Shown: one piece after another, positions 1 through 5,060 of the stretch
How the letters are laid out: every line of letters begins with the position of its first letter
How positions within the stretch are numbered: position 1 is the first letter of the stretch
Source of the DNA: Candidatus Woesearchaeota archaeon
GTDB taxonomy: Archaea; Nanobdellota; Nanobdellia; Woesearchaeales; SKIA01
Direction: 5' to 3'
NCBI GenBank assembly: GCA_007116645.1
Contig: SKIA01000025.1
Coordinates: 1 to 5,060 of the forward strand
Length of the DNA: 5,060 nt
Translations under genes and position numbers: made by a program
The notes under the pieces: model-generated
What the model was told of the DNA's origin: nothing
The model's database searches: none
What the model saw: only the letters and a program-made list of their open reading frames with translations

Positions 1-1562
1 TCGCAGTACATTCCTGTTAGGAGCGCCTGTGGATATAAGGAGTATTGCTCTAGTGGAGTACCATCCGCGTAGACCATTCTAAATTCGTAATTTCCTTCAG
101 CACCGTTTCGTTCGATTGCCCAGTCCCACTCAGCTTGTGTATTAACGCTTGATGTCCATACATCATTACAATAACTACTTCCTGATCCTAAGCAATCCCC
201 TCCAGTCGTAAACCCTCCCATGACCACGAGTTCGTCTTGGTATACCACTGCAGTATGTTTGTGTCTTGGCGGCCAGGCGGCGATATCGATTGCCTGAGTC
301 CACGCATCCCCGTCTGAAGAATACCAGACATCCGAGCAGTATCTACTTCCAGAACCAGTACAGTCCCCAAGTCCTGAGTCTACTGCTCCCCCTATAACCC
401 ACATCTCCCCACCATATGTGATTGTTTGGTGATGTATACGAGCAGTCCAAGGTAGTGAATCTGTTGCTTGAAACCATTGTTCGCCGTCATACGAATACCA
501 TACATCAGTAAGGTACGTTCCATCAAACCCAGAAATAACCCACATTCGGTTATCATATACTACTGATGCGTGCCGTGAGCGTGCGTCCCATGGAGCGTTT
601 AATGTAGCGTTATTCCAAGTAATTCCATCTTCACTATACCAGACATCTGCACAGTATGAAGATCCGCTTCCACTACAATCCCCTGAATTATCGAATCCTC
701 CAATAACCCACATTTTATTGTCAAAAGCTACTGAGGTATGATGTTCTCGAGCGCTCCACGGCGCGTTAAGTGTGGTGTTCTGCCAAGAACTTCCATTAGT
801 ACTAAACCACACATCGTTTCTTCGTGTGCCATCAGACCCTCGACCCCCTATAACCCACATTGCGTCATCAAAAACTATTGCTGTGTGTCTTTCTCGGCCC
901 CCAAATGCAGCAGAGCCAGTCACCAAAGTCCAGTTTTCAAGGTCGTCAGTAACCCATACGTCAGCACACCGTGATGTTCCTGAGCCACTACAGTCTCCTG
1001 AGTTATCAAACCCCCCTAAAAGCCATACACTACTGTTGTACACAAGCGAGCGGTGATCGTCTCTGGGGGACCAGTTAGAGTTGTTTGTTACTTCTTGCCA
1101 CACTGTGGCAAGAATGGTGCCTGTCGCAACCAATCCCATGCTTGTAGGAGTGCTGTTGTTTTGCTCTTCATAAGTAAACACTGTGGAACTTCCCGAAAGC
1201 AACGGATAGGGCAATGTTGTTCCTGCAGCCACTGAAGGGTTGTCGTATCCTCGCCATTCAGACCCGCTTGCTGGCACTCCTAGTGCAGTCCATGTTGTTT
1301 CGTTGGTTTTTCTGTATTGGAGCGCAAATGTTTCTCCTGCCGAAACGTTGTCTGTTGCTTGTAAATTTATTCGTAGTCGCAGTTGGTCTTGAGAGAGGGC
1401 GAGTAGTGGCTTGTTTTCGTCTGCTAAAGCAAATGTGGGCGTGATTGCGTCTTCGTTTGCGTACCACCGATATTGGGTTTGTTGCAGCTCTGCATGGGCA
1501 AGTCCCGTAAGTAAGAAAATTACAAGAAGTGTAAGTGGGTATGCTCGCCTCCAACCATGCAT
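1..1562 (-). CDS. Secreted protein with six kelch-like blades inside a beta-sandwich module, 3' end outside window
   Basis: A frame of 520 codons runs unbroken from ATG 1562 to the left edge; no stop is seen, so the C-terminus is missing. Residues 1-24 are a signal peptide (basic start, then a hydrophobic TLLVIFLLTG core, likely cut after AHA). Residues 25-148 (LQQTQYRWYANEDAITPTFAL, RLRINLQAT, FALQYRKTNE, TYEEQNN) match the first part of a beta-sandwich module I recall from candidate-phyla bacteria and DPANN archaea. Residues 155-474 are six kelch-like repeats with the pattern R..H..vv.....mWviGGf...DVWyS.dg..W, enough for a six-bladed propeller. Residues 477-513 (AEWDWAIERNGAEG, YEFRMVYADGTPLEQY) resemble the end of the same module, so the propeller appears to be inserted in it. 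Likely anchored or released outside the cell, perhaps in adhesion or carbohydrate binding; ligand unknown. ATG 1562 was chosen over TTG 1554 because it is in frame with the signal peptide and repeats. Confidence 0.88.
   Translation of the reverse strand, partial: MHGWRRAYPLTLLVIFLLTGLAHAELQQTQYRWYANEDAITPTFALADENKPLLALSQDQLRLRINLQATDNVSAGETFALQYRKTNETTWTALGVPASGSEWRGYDNPSVAAGTTLPYPLLSGSSTVFTYEEQNNSTPTSMGLVATGTILATVWQEVTNNSNWSPRDDHRSLVYNSSVWLLGGFDNSGDCSGSGTSRCADVWVTDDLENWTLVTGSAAFGGRERHTAIVFDDAMWVIGGRGSDGTRRNDVWFSTNGSSWQNTTLNAPWSAREHHTSVAFDNKMWVIGGFDNSGDCSGSGSSYCADVWYSEDGITWNNATLNAPWDARSRHASVVYDNRMWVISGFDGTYLTDVWYSYDGEQWFQATDSLPWTARIHHQTITYGGEMWVIGGAVDSGLGDCTGSGSRYCSDVWYSSDGDAWTQAIDIAAWPPRHKHTAVVYQDELVVMGGFTTGGDCLGSGSSYCNDVWTSSVNTQAEWDWAIERNGAEGNYEFRMVYADGTPLEQYSLYPQALLTGMYC
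141..1100 (-). repeat. Six tandem kelch-like blades (protein-level repeat)
   Basis: Blades by approximate position: 1 at 930-1100, 2 at 783-929, 3 at 615-782, 4 at 474-614, 5 at 300-473, 6 at 141-299. Each has a conserved Arg and His, then (M/V/L)WVIGGF or a variant, then DVW, then a closing Trp in the first five. Blades 1, 3, 5 and 6 carry an extra loop DCxGSGxxxC directly before DVW, with cysteines at 191/199, 296/304, 401/409 and 457/465; blades 2 and 4 lack it. Blade 4 has WVISGF where the others have GG, and blade 6 has LVVMGGF. At DNA level the copies of the WVIGG segment are similar but have diverged at third positions, pointing to old duplications kept by selection. Confidence 0.88.
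1491..1562 (-). other. Sec-type signal peptide of the kelch-protein
   Basis: The first 24 residues show the classical three parts: MHGWRRAYP with two arginines, a hydrophobic core TLLVIFLLTGL, and a small-residue cleavage site AHA before ELQQ. The arginines are followed by AYPL rather than a twin-arginine motif, so general secretion is expected. The sequence after the cut is immediately the conserved start of the mature module. Confidence 0.85.
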
Positions 1563-1583
1563 ATGCGTAGTTGAGAGTAAGAG

Positions 1584-1591
1584 TATAAAAA
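1584..1591 (-). promoter_or_regulatory. Archaeal TATA box for the kelch-protein gene (leaderless placement)
   Basis: The minus strand reads TTTTTATA here, centred about 25 bases upstream of ATG 1562. Archaeal TATA boxes are normally centred some 25-27 bases before the transcription start, so transcription would begin at or next to the ATG, giving a leaderless mRNA. No Shine-Dalgarno-like GGAGG or GGTG sequence lies before the ATG, which agrees. The preceding bases (CAGACACG) are only a weak match to a TFB recognition element. The same T run, 17 bases after the helicase stop, could also serve as a transcription terminator for the upstream gene. Confidence 0.6.
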
Positions 1592-1607
1592 CGTGTCTGA
1601 ACCGTGT

Positions 1608-4600
1608 TTACTGGAATTTCTTTGCATTAAGCGACAGCTGACCTACGCGTTTTTTTGGTGATAACTCGACATCGTCGATGTCTATTCCTACTTGTTTTTT
1701 TAAGTCGCGAGCAATATTTGGTCCGAGCAGTTGCGAGAGGGTGCCTGCATCGATCGTTTTGAGGTCTTGTAATGTTCGCACACCGTTTCTGTGCAAGACT
1801 CGTGCGCGCACCCGCCCAACGTTTTTGAGGCGCAGTAGTGGGAGCAGTTCTTCTCGTGCTCCGTATTTGAGTCTCGTGCGTGCTTTTTGTAGTTGTGCGA
1901 CGTGTCGGTGTTGTTTGGTGATGCGTGAGAGTTCTGCTGCTCCGTAGAGTAGCCAGTCGGCGATGTTTATTCTTGCGCGTACTTCTCCTGGCCGCGCGTT
2001 GTATGTTTCCAGCAGGTGTTCTTCTGATTTCTCGTCTGCCCAGTCGTCAAGTAGCTTTGCTGTTTTTGCTGCTTCAAGGTACATTTCGTAGTCAGGGTCG
2101 TACAGGCTTGGTTCTTCGAGGAGTCCTTTGTGTTCTTTGAGATATTCTTCAAAGAATTCGTAGTCGTCAGGTTTTATTCTAAGCAGCGGCCTCATTTCTT
2201 GTGTTGAGCACACGAGGTGTAGGTATGCGAACAGCTCGTTTTTTTCTTTTCGTAAACCAGATAATAGTTTGTGTGCTGAGAGTGGGTCAAGGTAGAGTTC
2301 TGAAACTCTTTTCCCTAAGGGTGTTGCGACGAGCATGTCGATTAAGAGTTCGTCTGCTGCTGCAAAGTCGTCTACGCCTTTTTTTTCTAGAAAACCCCAT
2401 TCTCGTAGTTGCTCGATTGTTTGTGCGAGCTTGAGGGTGATTGCTTTGATGTCTTGGTATTGGTGAGCAAAGAATGTTTCTGAGAAAAAGCTGACCAGCT
2501 CTGCGTAGGTCTTGACGTATTCTGATGCGATAAGTGATAACGTATACGTTCTGAGCACTGGTTGTGAGGATACTTTGCTGTAAATGGCTTCTGGTTCTCC
2601 GTACAAGTATTTTTCTGTGAGGTGTTGTGCTTCTGCTTCGTGCTTTGAGACAAGGATTGCTTCTCCATAGTCATCGCCGTAGTCTGGCCGGCCTGCTCTT
2701 CCTGCCATTTGGTGGTACTCTAGAACGGGAATGTCTTGCATGCCTGCTCCTGCGAATCGTTTGTAGTCACGAATAATACTTCTGAAAGCCGGCGTGTCCA
2801 CGCCCGCTGAATTATGCGTAAAAAATCCTTCGGCGACAAATAAATGGTCATTAACAGGAGTGTTTGGCAGCACAACATCATAGACAACAGCTTCTATAGG
2901 TGCTTGCTCAACATCTCGCACGATATCCCAGTAGATATCTCCTTCAAAATCATTAGTCCTCCAATTTCCTCTGTCAGTCACATCAAGGTTCGATCCACAC
3001 AGTTGGCAGGTCTGATGAAAAAGAAGGTGTTGTACGGGTTGATGGTTTCTATGACGATATACCCACTCTCCCAACGCATTTAAACTCCAGTACCATTCGG
3101 TGTTGCTTTTTGATCCTTGTTTTCTTTTCTGAATTAGGCGATAGTGAGCATTTACTCTGGCCTCTTTTTTTCTAGGTGAAAACCCTAATTGCTGAGAAAG
3201 CTCTCTTGACCCCATTTCGCCTTGTTCACCAAGGATCTGAACTATCTGCTGTTTTTGTTGACCCCATATTTGTTGTTGCTTTGTTCTTCCTGAAAAAATG
3301 CTTGTCGAGAGAATGTAATCGCATTGATTGCACGAAATAGAAAGAGGCTGTTGCTGCTGTGATGCGAGGAGCTCAAGATTACGTTGCTTTCGATTAATGC
3401 CAAAACCTATATGACTGAGAAATCTACTTATACCTTCTCTTGTCGCAATGATGAGTTCGTAATACGGTTTAGTATTTCGCACCACCCCAGAAATATTTAG
3501 CTCACTTGCCTTTCTTCGCCTCATGCGAGAAGGAATACCGAATCGCAAAAGTAACTTCTGTACATCAGTTATCAGTTGCAAAGAAATGCTGGAAACACCA
3601 ACATTTCCCCTTTTTTGAACATAGCCATCAGCGTCAAAATAGCCTCTGAGAAGAGCCGCTGCTTGGGTCTTAGGAAGATATAGTAAATCAGCGTTAATGC
3701 ATTTTCTAGTTGATTGTAACACTCCGCATCGCGCCATGAACTCGACAAACCAACGCTTTTTCGATAAGAAGAGTTGTGGTACTCCTTGAGTGCTTGTTTG
3801 CTCACGGAAAGAAAGACCTAACTTTGTAAGAAGCGTTCTAGCGTGGGCGCGAACTTCCTCGTCTTTTCCAGCAAGGCAAGGAGTTGTTAGTGGCACAAAA
3901 ACATCTTTGTTTAGTGTTCCTCCGGAGTACCCATCTCCAAGCATCGCTCCAATAAAGTACGCTATGGACTCGTCTATAAAGATATCTGGGGCCGAGTATG
4001 TTTTCACAATATCTGAAATCTGCATAGATTTCTCCTCTACGTGAAGGCGTCCCAAAGTAGCAATTCGGTCACCTGACCGGATATTTTGCGCTTCTATCAA
4101 CTTTTTCTTGCCTTGCCGTTTAATCAAAAACCGATGTCCGGGAGTGGTGGTTATGGTTCGGCCATTAACAGAATGAACAGATATCATGCTCGCATCATGC
4201 ACCTGGGATACCACGTCTTGATTCACAATCTTAACCGTTGAGTTGTCCTTAAGTACTGTGAGCTCCTTAGCTCCAAGTTGAGTCACAGGTACTTCTTCCA
4301 TGCCCGTCCACACTTTCGTTTTTCCAGACAAGCAAAGCGTTGGTGTTGCACATATGACTTGTATTGTTCCTTCGCGAAAGGCGTCTTCAATGAGTGCTCG
4401 TTGTTTTGAGGTAAGTCCTGAGTGGTGAAACGCTATTTCTCTTTCTGTGCAGTACGCTAGTCGCTTGCATTGTTTTGTGGGTGCTGATACTGCTGCCAAG
4501 ATGCCTTCTGCGAGCTTTTTTCCTCGCTCACTCACCGCTCTTTTCTTAGCTATTTTTTCTGCTCCTGCTTCTGCGGATCTTTTCGTGTTCACAAACACGA

Positions 4601-4787
4601 GTGCTTGTTTTCCTATCGCTATCGTGTCTATTGCTAAGTCCAGAGCAGGGTCTTTGAGTACTGAAGCAATGGTGTGCGTTTTTTCCACAGAGAAAAGAAT
4701 GTGTTTTGTGTTTAAGTGTGTTGCGCGCTCAATCCCATCCAGGGTCTTGGTCGTACACGGTGACGTAGTCCCAGTGTGTTTTCGCAT
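1608..4787 (-). CDS. hel308: Hel308-type DNA helicase lacking its N-terminal RecA domain, interrupted by an intein
   Basis: This is a superfamily 2, Ski2-like helicase; the Hel308 family unwinds lagging-strand duplex at stalled replication forks in archaea. Residues 61-73 hold motif IV (QALVFVNTKRSAE) and 145-151 start motif V (ICATPTL). The intein fills 152-659. Motif V resumes as SAGVDTPAF at 660, and motif VI is QMAGRAGR at 693-700 with both arginines. A winged helix (about 735-828), a ratchet helical domain (about 830-975) and a helix-hairpin-helix tail (about 985-1035, LKNVGRVRARVL) follow in the normal Hel308 order. After splicing the protein would be 551 residues, against about 700 for the family. 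The Q motif, Walker A and DExH box are missing, so as encoded it should not hydrolyse ATP. Recognisable homology starts around residue 29; residues 1-20 come from sequence that the jelly-roll gene reads in another frame. The frame opens only one codon before ATG 4787 (TAA CAG ATG). No TATA box or ribosome site is evident there, so this start is formal. It could be a truncated pseudogene, half of a split gene, or an assembly chimera. Confidence 0.9.
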   Translation of the reverse strand: MRKHTGTTSPCTTKTLDGIERATHLNTKHILFSVEKTHTIASVLKDPALDLAIDTIAIGKQALVFVNTKRSAEAGAEKIAKKRAVSERGKKLAEGILAAVSAPTKQCKRLAYCTEREIAFHHSGLTSKQRALIEDAFREGTIQVICATPTLCLSGKTKVWTGMEEVPVTQLGAKELTVLKDNSTVKIVNQDVVSQVHDASMISVHSVNGRTITTTPGHRFLIKRQGKKKLIEAQNIRSGDRIATLGRLHVEEKSMQISDIVKTYSAPDIFIDESIAYFIGAMLGDGYSGGTLNKDVFVPLTTPCLAGKDEEVRAHARTLLTKLGLSFREQTSTQGVPQLFLSKKRWFVEFMARCGVLQSTRKCINADLLYLPKTQAAALLRGYFDADGYVQKRGNVGVSSISLQLITDVQKLLLRFGIPSRMRRRKASELNISGVVRNTKPYYELIIATREGISRFLSHIGFGINRKQRNLELLASQQQQPLSISCNQCDYILSTSIFSGRTKQQQIWGQQKQQIVQILGEQGEMGSRELSQQLGFSPRKKEARVNAHYRLIQKRKQGSKSNTEWYWSLNALGEWVYRHRNHQPVQHLLFHQTCQLCGSNLDVTDRGNWRTNDFEGDIYWDIVRDVEQAPIEAVVYDVVLPNTPVNDHLFVAEGFFTHNSAGVDTPAFRSIIRDYKRFAGAGMQDIPVLEYHQMAGRAGRPDYGDDYGEAILVSKHEAEAQHLTEKYLYGEPEAIYSKVSSQPVLRTYTLSLIASEYVKTYAELVSFFSETFFAHQYQDIKAITLKLAQTIEQLREWGFLEKKGVDDFAAADELLIDMLVATPLGKRVSELYLDPLSAHKLLSGLRKEKNELFAYLHLVCSTQEMRPLLRIKPDDYEFFEEYLKEHKGLLEEPSLYDPDYEMYLEAAKTAKLLDDWADEKSEEHLLETYNARPGEVRARINIADWLLYGAAELSRITKQHRHVAQLQKARTRLKYGAREELLPLLRLKNVGRVRARVLHRNGVRTLQDLKTIDAGTLSQLLGPNIARDLKKQVGIDIDDVELSPKKRVGQLSLNAKKFQ
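2988..3332 (-). other. Winged-helix-like segment flanked by two CxxC pairs within the intein
   Basis: This extra region lies between the endonuclease and the C-terminal splicing block, at residues 486-600 of the helicase frame. It opens with CNQC (486-489) and closes with CQLC (594-597), which together could form one four-cysteine zinc site. Between them is a helix-turn-helix-like pattern: KQQIVQILGEQGEMGSREL, then SQQLGFS, then a basic helix RKKEARVNAHYRLIQKRKQ, then TEWYWSLNALGEWVYRH, which resembles the wing and 'lT..G' close of winged-helix domains. It is rich in Gln, Lys and Arg. I infer a DNA-binding module that helps the endonuclease find its site. Zinc binding and the fold are predictions from pattern only; the two CxxC pairs might alternatively belong to separate partial sites. 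Confidence 0.6.
3378..3995 (-). other. LAGLIDADG (DOD) homing endonuclease domain of the intein
   Basis: Two LAGLIDADG helices are visible in the helicase frame: block C YFIGAMLGDGY (277-287, acidic residue Asp285) and block E LLRGYFDADGYV (379-390, acidic residue Asp387). They are about 100 residues apart, as expected for a single-chain two-motif enzyme. Between them, KRWFVEFMARCG (344-355) matches the position of block D, and LLLRFGIPSRMRR (412-424) matches block H. Both catalytic acidic residues are kept and no stop or frameshift interrupts the region, so the enzyme is likely functional. Its target should be an intein-free hel308 allele cut near the TPTL/SAG codons; that is family knowledge, not something seen here. 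The outer limits of the domain are approximate. Confidence 0.9.
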
Positions 4788-4790
4788 CTG
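4700..4790 (-). other. Junction between jelly-roll 3' end and headless helicase
   Basis: Within about 90 bases the minus strand passes from convincing jelly-roll coding sequence (to GWD and TGA at 4729) to convincing helicase sequence (recognisable from about residue 29, near base 4703, and clear by DPALDLAIDTIA). The two proteins use different frames that overlap at 4729-4787. There is no intergenic space in which the missing helicase N-terminus, a promoter or a ribosome site could sit. The overlapped part of the helicase frame (MRKHTGTTSPCTTKT...) does not look like a Hel308 sequence. This is best read as a rearrangement or assembly breakpoint between about 4700 and 4730. Confidence 0.7.
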
Positions 4791-5060
4791 TTAGCATCAT
4801 GTTGTTAAGGTTTGCTCCCAATCGTATCTGATAATAGCTCTCAAGCGTACCTCCTAACCCTGTAAGGTCTGATACGAGTTCTCCGTCAATCCACAGCCTG
4901 AATATTCCGTCTTCCGCTCCTGAGCTTGAGGGAAGTCGTGTGTGCCAACGAACCGTGGTCCATGTGTCGGCAAAGTCTGCAAACGAAGTTTTTTCTGAGT
5001 TTCCTCCGGTAAACACGTTGCTCGCTCCTGGTCCGAGGCTTCCTTGCATTCCTTCTGACA
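4729..5060 (-). CDS. C-terminal part of a jelly-roll (LamG/polysaccharide-lyase-like) protein, partial
   Basis: The frame is open at the right edge of the window, so the real start lies outside it; an internal ATG at 5049 is simply the first Met visible. About 110 residues are seen, ending at TGA 4731-4729. The pattern resembles concanavalin-like jelly-roll folds: a WTTVRWHTRLP strand, then FRLWIDGELV (the usual 'lWvDGelv' hairpin), then YQIRLGANL, and a closing strand WDYVTVYDQDPGW typical of the last strand of such domains. Family knowledge says these domains bind or cleave polysaccharide, usually outside the cell. No catalytic residues can be assigned from this fragment, so function is unknown. 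The end overlaps the first 59 bases of the helicase frame below it. The final strand looks complete, so the stop may be natural, but it lies right at a suspected rearrangement point. Confidence 0.75.
   Translation of the reverse strand, partial: SEGMQGSLGPGASNVFTGGNSEKTSFADFADTWTTVRWHTRLPSSSGAEDGIFRLWIDGELVSDLTGLGGTLESYYQIRLGANLNNMMLTDAKTHWDYVTVYDQDPGWD

Larger units (their letters stand above)
2811..4334 (-). mobile_element. Intein in helicase motif V, 508 residues, with LAGLIDADG endonuclease
   Basis: This in-frame protein-splicing element runs from Cys152 to Asn659 of the helicase reading frame. Block A is CLSGKTKVW, with Cys as first nucleophile. Block B is NGRTITTTPGHRF (208-220) with the TxxH pattern. 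Block F is around VVYDVVLP...NDHLFVAEGFF, and block G is THN followed by Ser660, so the penultimate His, terminal Asn and +1 Ser are all present. Removing it joins ATPTL to SAGVDTPAF, which restores a normal Hel308 motif V; this fixes both borders to the residue. All class 1 splicing residues are intact, so it is probably active. At 508 residues it is large for an endonuclease-bearing intein, because of an additional region after the endonuclease. On the + strand, sampled lines inside it carry fewer G bases than the downstream extein, which fits separate ancestry. Confidence 0.96.

Noticed and set aside
738..1056. Two overlapping plus-strand open frames
   Set aside because: They are antisense to kelch blades 1-3, and their proline- and serine-rich products merely mirror the repeated complementary codons.
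141..1100. Possible CRISPR or other DNA-level repeat array
   Set aside because: The recurring short matches are diverged at third codon positions, unequally spaced and in frame, so they come from protein repeats.
1258..1554. Minus-strand frame from TTG 1554
   Set aside because: It is out of frame with the signal peptide and the repeat protein, and its Arg/Thr-rich product has no recognisable pattern.
1608..1645. Possible PCNA-binding box at the helicase C-terminus (QLSLNAKKF)
   Set aside because: It has the Gln and the hydrophobic residue at position four but lysines where the paired aromatic residues should be, so it is too degenerate to call.
2387..2674. Minus-strand frame of 95 codons overlapping the helicase
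   Set aside because: Its Ser/Gln/Lys/Thr-rich low-complexity product is typical of a shadow frame; the in-frame helicase winged-helix region explains the segment.
3572..3805. Minus-strand frame of 77 codons inside the intein
   Set aside because: It is out of frame with the endonuclease domain, which has clear LAGLIDADG motifs across the same bases.
4447..4794. Plus-strand open frame of 115 codons
   Set aside because: It lies antisense to the helicase extein and its junction, and its product shows no domain pattern; the minus-strand helicase and jelly-roll motifs explain the bases.
4729..4800. Frameshift joining the jelly-roll and helicase frames into one protein
   Set aside because: The two regions belong to unrelated, differently located protein families, and a single-base error would not supply the missing helicase N-terminal domain.

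Overview
The window most likely comes from an archaeon, probably a small-genome (DPANN-type) lineage known mainly from metagenomes. The evidence is an archaeal Hel308-family helicase, a TATA-box promoter placed for leaderless transcription, and a secreted protein built on a beta-sandwich module that I associate with DPANN archaea and candidate-phyla bacteria. The exact lineage is inference. All recognised genes lie on the minus strand and are tightly packed. Only 45 bases (1563-1607) fall outside coding sequence, and no stretch over 300 bases lacks a gene.

In transcription order (right to left) the layout has three parts. (1) 5060-4729 is the 3' end of a gene for a jelly-roll (LamG/polysaccharide-lyase-like) protein, open at the window edge. 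(2) 4787-1608 is a 1059-codon frame holding the C-terminal two thirds of a Hel308 DNA helicase, interrupted by a complete 508-residue intein (2811-4334). The helicase begins just upstream of motif IV. The Q motif, Walker A and DExH segment (roughly 180-200 residues) are absent, and jelly-roll coding sequence stands where they should be. (3) 1562-1 is the first 520 codons of a secreted protein: a signal peptide, then a beta-sandwich module split in two by six kelch-like blades. This frame is open at the left edge.

The helicase would normally act on stalled replication forks. The intein splits motif V exactly at the conserved TPTL/SAG point and carries intact splicing residues and both LAGLIDADG motifs. 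It also carries an extra winged-helix/CxxC region between the endonuclease and the C-terminal splicing block. The two flanking genes encode beta-rich proteins probably exported to the cell surface and have no evident link to DNA repair. The most notable points are the headless helicase junction near 4700-4790, the unusual intein architecture, and the propeller-within-a-sandwich protein. I see no tRNA, rRNA, CRISPR array, insertion sequence or replication origin.
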